Shown in pieces: positions 46,160 to 57,690 of a DNA stretch of 64,000 nt. Each line of letters opens with the position of its first letter. The first letter of the stretch is position 1. The notes under the pieces were generated by a model. It was not told the DNA's origin and made no database searches. It worked only from the letters and a program-made list of their open reading frames with translations. Where the stretch lies: positions 65,273,024 through 65,337,023 of the forward strand of contig NC_083350.1 in NCBI RefSeq assembly GCF_030254825.1. Direction: 5' to 3'. Made by a program: the position numbers and the translations under genes. Source of the stretch: Meriones unguiculatus (Eukaryota; Chordata; Mammalia; Rodentia; Muridae).

Positions 46160-47665
46160 GTAAGCATCTGCAATAATTCATTATATAAGCATTAATTCAT
46201 AATTAATCACTCATTTTCAGGAATATTTAGGTCACTAAGTAACGGATGTGAAGATATATACATATATAGAGAAAGAATCAGGAAGATAACAAGTCCTCCA
46301 AATTACTATTTCATAATCACACTATTAATTCACTGAAGAACTGTCTGGCAAGACGCACTGTCTACAACTCTATAATCTATCTTACGCTATACTTAGGGCA
46401 AACTGCTTTCAAATTGAGTGAACAGTGACTGACCTGGTGAGCTTGCAAGCACAAAGAAAGCACTTAATTCTATCTCCGCTGCTTCTTAATGGGATGCTAA
46501 AAATTATGTTGACTTGAATATAAAATATGAGGAATCTTGACATTTTCCAGGTAAGTTTTTGGTGCATGTAAAAGTTAAGACAGCTAGGGTGAAAAATAAA
46601 GCAAATGTAGATAAAATATTTTCAAAACTTCAAGTTTCTGTCAGTAACTGATACTACTGGCCCTTCCCAAAGGGGGAAAAATCTTTGTACATGCTATCAT
46701 TTATCTTTCAGAGAGGTGGAGGGTGTGGCCAGAGCCATATATTCTTGTTTTTCTCTGCAGGGAAGACACACATATAGTTTGGGCAATTTGGCAATATTGT
46801 GTTGTTTTTGTTTTTGTTTTTTTTTTTTCTTTCTTGAAAATGATGGTGTAACTTTGGGCATTTGGTTATTAATACTTCTCAAAATGTCTTTGTTTTTAAA
46901 ATGTGAGTTGCAATGCATCTCTGTTAAGATTATGTATCATGACTTTCAAAGTCTCCCTATGGAATAGGCAAGAAGGGGTTTCCTTGCGTTATAAACTATA
47001 GAAACCTTGAGCCTAACCAGGTTGAGCAAATGGAGACTTCTAAATGGGATCCCATGCACATGTGACATAGCTAGTACTAGCGAGATGGGTTGTTTTAATA
47101 GTGACTGTCTCTTATGCTGATGAGGAGGACTTATTAGGTATATAATGCATCTCAGTGTTGTTGTCAGAGTAAAATGTTTCCCACCAGCAAATAATGATTT
47201 TTGTTTTCCCTTTTCCCTTCTTATTCCAATAGTCATGGTTTTATATCTTCTTCTTGCTCATCCATCATTTATTATATGCTTTAATAGCTAATAAATGATA
47301 AGAACTAGTAATTTAGCACAAAGGTAGGGTTTTTTACATTTTCTTTTTGATAATGATTTCCAACAATTTGTGTTTAGATTTTCAATTGTAATTAAAATAC
47401 TTTAAATTTTACAATGAAATATAATTTATGGTATGGTCATCCTCTTTGTTTATTTAACTGAAACAGATTAGACTTTTCATGTCTTAGATAGTGCAAACAC
47501 AATATTGGGATTTGAGGTGTCATAGCCTGGAACTCATAGGTGTGACCCTTTCCTTTCATACTCTAAAATAAATGTTGTGATTATTAGGCTAGTCACTACA
47601 AAATACCTAAACCAGAGTAAGTGCGACACAAATGTTACACAATTTCAAATTTGCATGTCTTCTAG

Positions 47666-47779
47666 GCACTTGAGCAGATATATGAGAGGAGACTCACCGT
47701 TAAACTGAGAGTAGAGGCAACAAAGAAGAAATTATTAAAAAAAAGGAGACATAGCCGTAAGGAACTCACTAAAACTGAG
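47666..47779 (+). CDS. exon F of the coiled-coil protein gene
   Basis: 114 bases, 38 codons, phase 0 at both ends (residues 215-252). Acceptor TTGCATGTCTTCTAG, donor GTGAAA (weak at the fourth and later positions). The peptide ALEQIYERRLTVKLRVEATK is followed by a very basic run, KKLLKKRRHSRKELTKTE, which could act as a nuclear localisation or nucleic-acid contact patch. That is inference only. Length divisible by three, so it can be skipped without frame loss. Confidence 0.83.
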
Positions 47780-47917
47780 GTGAAAAATTCAATTTATAAT
47801 TTATCACGTCAATAAAAAACATCAGATTTTTTAAAAATCATCAGATGTAATTGTGGGAAGATTTCTTGTGTTTTGAATTGCTCTGCCTACATGGGCTCTG
47901 CACACGCATGCACATAC

Positions 47918-47919
<2 letters not shown>

Positions 47920-47961
<42 letters not shown>
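47920..47961. repeat. (AC)n microsatellite
   Basis: About 40 bases of uninterrupted AC repeat in intron F-G. Confidence 0.95.
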
Positions 47962-47963
<2 letters not shown>

Positions 47964-49456
47964 GCATCCAGGCAGCCTGTCTTTCTGACTGCTCTAGTTT
48001 AGAAGGCACAAAGTCTTTAGCACAGAAAAACATTCCAGAGCAACCCAAAATTTATACTGGGTTTATGCAAGAATCCACTGCTTTCTGTAAATACACCCTG
48101 ACCTCTACTTTCAGTTTCAAGGAAGCAATGAAGAAGAAGAAAAGAAAAGTGAAAGGTGGAAGGAAAGAAAGGCTGGTGGGAAGGAGAAAAAGAACAACAT
48201 TGGTGCCCTCCAATCATTCTTCTTTCAAATAGTTTCTGCTCTTGGGGGTAGTTTAGCAGGCCTAACAGCCCTTGTCGGGCCCTTAGGACTCTACCCTCGT
48301 AACTGGATCAATGCCTTTCAAAACCATCCATGGAGCCCAAGCTCACTATTTTCCCCATGTGAACACACCAAAAACAGATAGCATCCTTGAAAGAATGCAA
48401 GCCCTCAGCAGACATCAAATCTGCTTGCCCTTTATTTCTGAACTTCTCAGTCCATTTTACCAGAAGAAATAAACGTTCACTGTTTATGAACTACCCACTC
48501 ATTATGTTTTACTAAACTAACGTGAGTGGCCTAAAACAAGAGAAAAGGAAAATGGAGGGGAAGCACAGAGAGGAAGGAAGAGATACCGGGAAGGGAAGAG
48601 AGAGAAAGACCTATAAAATTTTTAGCCTTAAATCTACTAATGTGTTTTTTTTATTCAACTTACAAAATCACTTATCAGAAATTTACTTACCAACTAGAAA
48701 GTGTATTCTGATGCAGCACTTCAAATCATTAACATAATTATTATAACAATGATGTATGATTTGGCCAAACAGATTATTAGTTTAAAAGATTTAAAATCCA
48801 CAATTTAAAAATTTTAAGTCATTTACTAGAAATGTTGGTTTTAAAAAACATCTTCATTTAGATCAAGTCATTCTTTTCTATCCTTCTTATTTTGATCAGG
48901 CATACAACTACTTTAATTTAGTCAACTTTGGCCAGTAATATGACAACACGCCACTCTATTATCCCAGGGGGAACACGTTAACCCTATTTTTATTGGTGGT
49001 AATTGCATTGGATCTAGGCTTCTTAGTTATACAATAACCTATTGGGGCTCATCGTACCTAAAAGACATCTCAACACAGAATTCATTTCCCAGAACCACCA
49101 GGAGAAATGGGGCTGACGAAATGCTGTTCTGAGGCCTCGTTTGAAAGATAAGAGAAAGTGTTTACTTAGCCACCTGGCCAACTCCCTTGTGCGTGTGTGT
49201 GAACACCAGTGCATGCTGTGTGTTTTAGTGGAGTGAGGACAGCCTGGTGTGGAAGCAGGTGGGAGAACCAAGAGGAAAGGGTCCATTTCTGTCCTTTAAG
49301 GACGCTCCTCTGGAAAAATGGAGTGCACAGGCTTACACTGCTAAGGAACTGCTACTCTTTTATTATCTATGTAACCTCTTTAACAGTGTCTATGAGTGAA
49401 AATATTTGAAAATCTAAGTGTTAAAAATAAACATCTTTAAAACATTTTTTCCTCAG

Positions 49457-49602
49457 GGGAGAGCTTCAATAATGCATCAAAAACTAGAGTCAAATAAAAC
49501 CAAAACAATTGTCTTCAATACAAAATGCAAGGAACTGGAGAAGCAGATAAACCTTATGGAAGTGGAAAAAAATCATTTTGAAGATAAACTTGAAAAGTTG
49601 AA
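49457..49602 (+). CDS. exon G of the coiled-coil protein gene
   Basis: 146 bases, entering in phase 0 and leaving in phase 2 (residues 253-300 plus two bases of 301). Acceptor CATTTTTTCCTCAG, donor GTAAGT: both strong. The peptide includes RASIMHQKLESNKTKTIVFN and then CKELEKQINLMEVEKNHFED and KLEKL, a clear heptad pattern with leucine/isoleucine at a/d positions. The split codon AA|G is completed by exon H as lysine. Confidence 0.87.
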
Positions 49603-49948
49603 GTAAGTTCTGCCACAATAATAATCATATTCATTATAATTAATAAAATAAGATTTCTATATTTAAAATTTATTTCTAAGATGGTTCATGTGTTTCCTCA
49701 GAATTTTATCTGAAATGTATGTGATAATATATGACATTTAATCACTTTAATGCATATGAGTATAATTATAGGTGGCTTTCATTCTTTATTTCTCTCTGGA
49801 GTTTGTCTTTTTTGAATAACTGGGGATAGTTCTTCTTTCCCACATATATATAAATCTTCTTTCTTGATTATTTATAATATCTTTCATTAATTCAGTACAG
49901 TGTTTGTGAGCCATGTTTAATAATTTGTGGTTTTCCCCTTAATAGCTA

Positions 49949-50250
49949 ACACACACACACACACACACATTAGCATAGTCAGCACATGGGGGATAATTTG
50001 TTAAAATATAGAAGTGTGCCTGGGAGATGGCAAAATGTATAAATTCCTACATGTGCATACTGGACAGCCTGAATTCAATTCCCAGCCTTAGCACAGGAGA
50101 GCCCCTGACTCCACACAAAAGCTTTCACTCCCATCCATGCACATCACACACATACATGCACACACATGCACATACAAATGCACACATACACACACACACA
50201 CACACATGCAAGCACACTTACACACACACACATGCACACACATAACTGTG
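49949..50250 (+). repeat. CA repeat and a B3/B4-type SINE with a long CA-rich tail
   Basis: A (CA)n run lies at 49949-49970. From about 50018, 'gcctgggagatggcaaaatg' and 'cctgaattcaattcccagcc' mark the A- and B-box of a tRNA-derived SINE, followed by about 120 bases of CACACATGCA-rich tail. Confidence 0.65.
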
Positions 50251-50782
50251 TGCAGCCTAGTACCAGATCTTTAGTGGAGTCAAGCCAGTCCACCCAACAG
50301 GGCTTTATTTAGTGATTAGTCTAAGGGAGCAAAGTGCTTTCAATGTGATGGTGGTCATACAGCTATTATCGGCAAAAGACTAATTTATTTTTGTCCTATC
50401 AGGTAAGAAAGCAAGAAAACACATTGCTTGAACTGTTAGTCCATTATCTAATATCTGAAAGAATATTATGGGTCTGAAAGATACAAATTTAAAAACGATA
50501 TAGGTTACACTAAACTTAAAAAGATTTAAGTTTGGAAAGCATATTCCATTCAGGTTTTGTATTGGGTGTGTGTGTCATTGCCATGCGCTGACAAAGGTCC
50601 CCATGTCTGTGCTGCTCCTCGGTGATTTTTCTGTGTCCTGATCACAGCTCTGTGGTAGCAGTCATTCCTTAAGCCTGTTTATCATTGCTGCTATCATCTT
50701 ATTTACTTCCTGATGCTTTTTAAAGACTAACGTTTTCCCCTTCATAGCCACTGAGTTCACACATGAAACTCTGTCCACACAG

Positions 50783-50942
50783 GGATGAGTTCATAAAGCT
50801 GAGATTTGACAGGGAGCACGTGCAGGCTGTGCAAAACGTTCTCCTGGAGGAGAAGGAGATGTGTCAAGCAAGAGTCTTTGAGGAGAACAAGAAGTTCCAG
50901 AAGATTGTTGAAATGAGGCAGAACACGCTGACCACCATCTGG
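50783..50942 (+). CDS. exon H of the coiled-coil protein gene (last exon seen)
   Basis: 160 bases: one base completing codon 301, then 53 codons to residue 354, ending in phase 0. Acceptor CTCTGTCCACACAG, donor GTGAGT. The peptide DEFIKLRFDREHVQAVQNVL is followed by LEEKEMCQARVFEENKKFQK and IVEMRQNTLTTIW: again a continuous charged helix. No stop codon is reached, so more exons lie beyond 64000 or were missed in the next 13 kb. Taken together the eight exons give 354 residues of coiled coil with no catalytic motif. A structural role in cilium, sperm tail or cytoskeleton is typical of such proteins but is inference. Confidence 0.87.
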
Positions 50943-50961
50943 GTGAGTCCTGCCTGAAACA

Positions 50962-51491
50962 TAACGATAGTCAGATAAGCAGCAAGGTTGTTGTTGTTAT
51001 TATTATTATTATTCTGTGCTGATGTGGCTGGGAGACTTAGATTTTAAAAAATCATGCTATTTGTGCAAAAACCCTGCAACTTTTTATTTTCTTTCCAGAG
51101 TAACTGTTTATATTCACCCAGGGCACCACCGTGCTGTTCAGTGTGCTCCGTGCGGGTCCCGACCTTACCATTGTGCCTTATTTTATTTTCAAGCTTACTA
51201 ACGTAAAAAAAGTAGGCTGCATTCACTTCAGAACCGTTTTCAGGCTTTCAATGGAGATATGAACATGGTTCCGTTTTACTTCTGCATAAATATTATTTGA
51301 GTTTTACAAGCGACTTTTATTGGGCAAATGAGAGAATACTTCATGTTCTTTGCTTTAAAAATGTGTATAACATTTTGAAATCATATGTCAAAATATATGT
51401 CCTGCTCCAAATTTTATCAATTAAATTACATAAAATTATACAAATTATCGAAAATGGAAGAAGCGTAACAATAGTCAAATAAGCAGCAAGG

Positions 51492-51541
<50 letters not shown>

Positions 51542-51591
51542 TCTGTGCTGATGTGGCTGGGAGACTCAGATTTTTAAAAATCATGCTATTT
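50962..51591 (+). repeat. local direct duplication (~100 bases), copies 504 bases apart
   Basis: Copy 1 is 50962-51062 and copy 2 is 51466-51591. Both read 'taac[g/a]atagtca', 'ataagcagcaaggtt', a TTA repeat, 'ttctgtgctgatgtggctgg' and 'aaaatcatgctattt'. Copy 2 has an expanded (TTA)n of about 48 bases (51493-51540). Copy 1 begins 20 bases after the donor of exon H. Confidence 0.9.
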
Positions 51592-52357
51592 TTAAATTTT
51601 ATACAGCCTCTAACTAAATATTTGCCTTATTTCAGTAATTACTCTCCCACTTTATAATTTACAAGAGTTTTTGTTACATATAATTGCAATGTACTAGTAA
51701 AAACTTAAAAATATATTTCAAATTATAATTTTTGAGTTGCACAATGAAACAGTTCTCCTGGAAACAAAAATTATATTTATGAGAACTGTTTTTTGCAAAA
51801 AAAATTAATACATGTGTAATATTATATAATAATACACTTTTATTATATATTTTAATCCTAGTATTTATATACTTGTATATTCTATTTTAATAAATCTATT
51901 TCAAATTCCTTTTCTTCTGACAAGGAAAAACAGGTTTAATAAATTTTTAAAAACTGGCCCAAATATACCTCAAATGATTGCTTGTGGTGGTTTTGATTCA
52001 TATCATGATGAAATTGTTATTAAATTAATAATTGTTTTATAAATAGTGATGGTAACAGTCTTTTACTTGAATGCAACTTTCATAAAGGGGTTTTTCCCTT
52101 CCTTAAAAAAGTGAAAATATTGGGCGCCATCTAGTGGCAATAAACGATGCCTCCTCCCTTGTGGAGGGATTCTGTGAACTCGGGAGACTAAGTCTCAGGC
52201 ATGTGACTCATGGAGAATGGGAAGCTGACACTAAAAACCAGCTCTCACGTAATGTCATTATTTACTGACCTGAGCATCATTCCTTGACTTTTGTGTTATT
52301 GCAACTGTAGAATCACTTTCCTGGTTCAATCACATATTACAGTCCTCCTGATGCTGA

Positions 52358-52396
<39 letters not shown>

Positions 52397-55130
52397 GCGG
52401 TCAGCAGGAGAGATGGGAAAAAATACCCTAACTGAACAGCTCCTAGCTTACAGAAGTTTACAATTCTTTTCACCCCATAGCCAGTCCTAGCCTTTCCACC
52501 CACAAGTCCCCAGGCCTGAGCCCTTAGAAGCATGGTATGGTTCCAGAGCAATGGTCTCCATCTTAACTCCTTTGACGGACTCACCGGTGCCTGTTTGTTG
52601 TCAACTAGCCTCCTGTGATCATAATGATTTTTTTTTTTTTGATGAAGGCAGATCTCACTTTATTACCCTGTGTCTTGAAAGCTCAGAGGAGGAAGTCAAT
52701 AAAAACTTGGGGCATGAATGGATGAACAGATATACACAGCCAAGCCTGGGTGGATAAATGCTGCCTACTTCAATAAGTTTCCTGACCACATATGTGCATA
52801 AGAGTAGCTGGAAGCAAGAGTACCTTTAAGATTATTTTCATACTTCAGCAGCCTGACAGTCCAGATACTTAAGAGAACACTCATGCTGTGTTCTGGTACC
52901 ATTCTCTCTTTCTCCTCCTCCTTCCCCCATTACTGCTCTTTATGCCCATCATATGGGAAGCGTTTTCTACCCTCTCTCTCCCTCTCCCCTAGTGAAATAG
53001 TTAAATCCTTTATTGCTTTCTAACCTTGAAGGTTTCTTTGACATACCTCAATAATGCTCAAGAACCTGAATGCATGACGTTTATTCTCAACTGGTTTGTT
53101 TGTTTGTTTGTTTGTTTTTGATACATCTATCCTAATGTTTTACCATATGTGACTCAAACCACAGTGTTCATATGTGTGATGAGACAATTCAGGGTTCACT
53201 GAACACAAAGCCTTCTCATTAAAGAGGCCTATTCTGTGGGGTTGACATTAGGATTTTGATGGTGAACAGTGTGATATCGCAATATGGTTCCCCCAAGTGG
53301 TCATGATGCCATTCCTCTTCAGAAACTGAGTAAGTTCATAAATGTTCATAAATTGCTAAATTCATAAAGCAATCCAAGAAAGGAAACATTGTTGGAAAGC
53401 TAAGCTTGGTGTTATTGATTTGGGCTGTCCCCTTTGGGCAGAAGAATTGATCACAATTGTAGATCATGTGTAGATATTGCTTAAGGACAAAACTATAATA
53501 TCTACAATCAAGTTTGCAAAGGAGCACCCTAGAGTCAAAAATGCAAGCAACCAGCAACAGAGGTAGACCCTACATTCTGCTGTGTTCTCTTGGCAGCCCA
53601 GCGTTTCCCCATGTCAAAGCTTCTCTCTTGGGGTTTTGTTTTTACTGTTTTTACTGTTTTAATGTTTCTCTTATTTGTGCTTCAGCACTTTGCAATTTGT
53701 GCTATGAGAGAACGGCAATAAACTGCCTTGGAAGAACAATTTCCATGTTGAGTCCATGCATGGACTGTACCCCAACATTTTCTAAAGCTTTTCGCCCCTT
53801 TCTTTGTTAACACTGATTCCCATCTTCCTGTGTAAGGAGATACCAATTCGCCTGGTTAGAGGATCTTTCCTTGAACGTTTCACATGGAGAATGCTTGGCT
53901 TCTAATGAAAGAAAGCCCACACCTCATTCGACAGACACGCACCCAAATAGCAAAAATCAGACAATGTTAATCTCTACTTTCAAAGCTTATTACAATGTGA
54001 GTTCACTTATTTGCTCTCATAACTTCATTTCCCAACCGTTTTTTAAGTAGTACTGTGTTCACAGCACTCAATGCTGAGTAACGAAATCCTGTGGACTTAA
54101 AACCTGTATCAGCAGGAAGATAGAATCTGTGACAGTAGACATGAGTATGGTGACAACATTCAAATTACAAATGGTAAATTATGACTCTCAACCTATGTCC
54201 AGAAATATGGAGATTATTATAAGAAAGAAAGGAACCACATGGTTTGTGGTCTCAGTAATGGAAAACTGATGCTTAATGAATCCATGAAGCTGCAGAGCTG
54301 ACCAATGAATTTCCCTGGCATGAATCATTTTCTTTACTTATCGCATTCCTGACGCAGACACCATCTTAACGTATTATGAAAGTTCTTAGCATGAGGAACA
54401 TGATTTACACAATATTTTCTCTACAAATGTTTCTGATATGATTAAGTAGCAGTTAGCCCCATATAATAAGGTAAACTTGGCAGAGTAGTTTCTTAAAGTC
54501 TGTGGCTCTTTGAGAAAAACACTTTTTTTTTTTGAGGACAGGTGACAAGAATGCTATTTTTTTTTAATCAAGGAACACAGTGTTTTAACCCGTACTTCAT
54601 GCTGAAGTGGTCACAAACACTTGGAAATCAGGAAAGGGTGCTACATGGAAGAACCTAAAAGATCTTAAATATTTGTAAAGTAAAAGAGCTTTTCTTTCTT
54701 TTTCCATCATTCTGCTAGGTTCTGGAATTACAGATAATGCAATGTTAAACCCCATACATGAAATTGCAATCGTTTTTTATTTACACAGAAAACTGGCCAC
54801 CATTTTTAGCTTTATTTTCCCACAGCAGCTTAGAGGCAGTTCTTACTGTCTCTGGCTGTCACCTCTTTTGGATTTTCTATGCATATTTTCTATGTAATCA
54901 TAACATTGTATGAACATAGTTTACATATTATATTTTTACAGTTGCTTTTCATTCTCCAGTAAATTGGCATTTTTGCAGTACCTCATCCACTGCATACTAT
55001 CAGTAAAAATACATAATTTCTTAAGTTTTTATTAGCATATATTAATTATGCATTATGGCAGGCTCCATTATGACATTTTCATACACGTACATAATGCATT
55101 TTGATTGTATCCACACCTCATTAGCCCTGC
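51592..55130. other. intron with a microsatellite and a CTCF-like motif
   Basis: Contains (CA)n at 52360-52394, a (TTTG)n run near 53095-53117 and the motif at 52124. No exon in phase 0 with usable splice sites was found. Confidence 0.5.
52124..52137 (-). promoter_or_regulatory. CTCF-consensus motif, reverse
   Basis: GCGCCATCTAGTGG is an exact reverse-complement match to CCASYAGRKGGCRS. It lies 1.2 kb after exon H, with no SINE recognised around it. Confidence 0.5.
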
Positions 55131-55302
55131 AAAAGCCAAACACAGTGGTACATATCTATAACTCCAGAGCTAAGAGCAGATCCCTGGAACTCACTGGGCA
55201 GGCAACCCAGCTGCTTCACTAATTTCTAGGCTCTGTTAGAGAACCCGTCTCAAAGAATGAGGTGGAGAGCAATTACAGACACACCCGTTGCTGACCTCTG
55301 GC

Positions 55303-55352
<50 letters not shown>
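55131..55352 (+). repeat. B4/RSINE-type SINE with (CA)n tail
   Basis: 'gccaaacacagtggtacata', 'agatccctggaactcactgg' and 'gttagagaacccgtctcaaa' follow the composite ID-B1 layout, ending in 'tgacctctggcctgcacaca' and 45 bases of CA repeat (55308-55352). Confidence 0.75.
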
Positions 55353-55354
<2 letters not shown>

Positions 55355-57584
55355 GCCCAAGGAACATGTACATACACCACACACAGATACACACAGACCT
55401 GATCTTGTATGTGCTGGTGTGATAAAATAGATATTTCTATGTTCCCTATGACATAAAACTGATTGACCTTTATTGATTATATGCACTACACTGGAGAGGA
55501 AGGCGTGATAGTAGGGGATGTGGCAGCAGTCAAGACTTCTTGTGGTGACACCAAGACCTTGCAATGATTGGGGCCCAGGTTCTGTCATTGTTTGTACAGA
55601 CAGAATACAGATGATCCTGCTCCTGATGCTGAGAAGCCTCACCCAGATGTGAGTGTGAGGACCCCAACACAGGTACCAGGATAGCTCACAGCATGATTAC
55701 CTAGAAGTACAGTGTGTGGACTAAAGAAGACAGGCGAAGCTGGATTGCCCCACGTGTGAAGATGAATGTGACACACGCAGAGGAGCTCCGTGGAGCTCAG
55801 CAACAAATTGAAGCTAAGAGTCTAGAACGCAGGGAGCAAGAGTTTGGGTGTAGACGCCTGCGTGGAAAACACAAGAGCAGGTGTTGTATCAGAGGCATCA
55901 CGAAGAATTCAACTACCCAGGGAAAGTATCCCAAAGCACAACGTGAGTTGAGTCAGCACGAGATGGAAAGGAGGGAGAGAACAGGAGCACCAGGCCCGCA
56001 CCAGGTGGAGAGTGTGACACGATTGAGGTGCAGCCACTCCAGATGACAGGGAAGTAGGAAGGGTGACCACGGATATGAATGGCTAATGAATTGAGGAATT
56101 GAAGTTAACTTGATCTGAGCAAGTCCATAAAGTCTAAGATTAAAATGTTGGCTAGGTCATTGACACTGATACTGAGGTTTATAAAATGGGATGGTGGCGG
56201 AATGAGGTAGAGGCAGAGAGAGAAGGCCCAGTGCTTTTGCCAGCCTCCTTCCTAAGAATGTGAGAATGAACACAAGTCCGTTAAAGCACATAAAACCAAA
56301 AAGAAGGGACAGCTTCATGGGAAGATAAGGAATTGCAGTTCGGAAGCAATAATGAAGAACCAGGATGGTACAAAAACCCAAACAAACCCTTAGAATTTCT
56401 AGTGTATGGAGCTGTGGGAAGAAAAGATCCATTCTGGCCATGATTTAGTTAATTCAAACAGCAAGGATGCAGCTGTTTGTGTCCCAGCTGCTTTTCCAGG
56501 GAATGGCACATGCAGAACTCACTCTGGAAACGTGTAGACTGACTGGGAAAAGTGTACAGATCAGTTCATAAGAAAACGCTGAGTTCTTCCTACATCCAGT
56601 ACGAAATTCTTTTCCCCTTCATTGATAATAGATTCCTTTCTCATTCAGTACATCCTGATTACAGTTTCCCTTCCCTCTACTACTGCCAGTTCCTCTCCCA
56701 CTCCCATCAGGACCCACCCCATTTCTGCCCCTCTTTCAGGAAGGACAGGCTTTTAAGATATTAAAAAAAAAAAAAACACAACAAACTGAGGTATAATAAT
56801 ATAAAAAAAACCCATCCCACTGAAGTTGGACAAGACAAACTAACAAAAGGGGGGAAAAACAAGTCAAGAGAAGACACAAGAATCAGAGACCCACTCCTTC
56901 ATGGAATCTGGAGTCCCATAAAAAAACCCTAATCTGAAGGCTGTAATATATTCACAGAGGACCTGGTGCAGACCTTTGCAGGCCCTGTTTGGTGCTTCAG
57001 TCTCTGTGAGTTCATACCAGCTTTGCTCCGTTAACTGAGAGGGCCTTGTTCTTCTGGTATCCTCCATCCCCTCTGGTTCTTACACCATTCCTGCATCTTC
57101 TTCCACAAGATTCCCTGAGGGATTTGCTGGAAACATTCCATTTAGAACTCTGTGTTCTAATCTCTCTCTCTCTCTCTCTCTCTGCACAATGTTGGCTGTA
57201 GGTCTCTGTACTTATTTCCATCTGCTGCAGGAGAAATCTTCTCTGATGCTAGTTGAATAAGGCACTGATCTATGAGTACAGCAGAGTGTCATTAAGAATC
57301 ATTTTATCACTAATTTTTTTTTTTATTTTGAGACCAGTAGGGTTTGGTTTTACCCTAGAACTCTGAACTATCTATCTAGTGTCTGGTTCTTGGTCACTCA
57401 AACAGTGTTGGGAATGGTCTCCACATCATGAAGTGTAATTCTTAATTCTCCATAACAATCATTGGCACAAACCACAGGTCTAGAAAGTAGGATAACCTTA
57501 CAGAGAGACTGAAGCCTCACTTCCATATGCTCTTTCTAAATAGTCAATCGGAAGAAGGAAGGGTGTGCATACCCATCCCCAAGG
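55353..57584. other. intron, nothing recognised
   Basis: Contains a (CT)n run at 57160-57183. A 110-codon plus-strand frame at 55714 lacks exon signals and is treated as chance. Confidence 0.45.
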
Positions 57585-57690
57585 GATTGGAGGTGTATCC
57601 AATGGTAGATAACTTGCTTAGCATATGCAAATGCACTAGGCTCTGACTTTTCTCTTCAGTGCACACACACATACACACACAAAAGAACAT
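57585..57690 (+). repeat. ID-like SINE
   Basis: 'atggtagataacttgcttag' then 'catatgcaaatgcactaggc' matches the ID/tRNA-Ala-like head in order, followed by a CA-rich tail. Confidence 0.65.

Noticed and set aside
55714..56046. 110-codon plus-strand frame rich in Arg, Glu and Gln, considered as a further coiled-coil exon
   Set aside because: No acceptor or donor gives a phase that fits after exon H, and the peptide has no heptad pattern.
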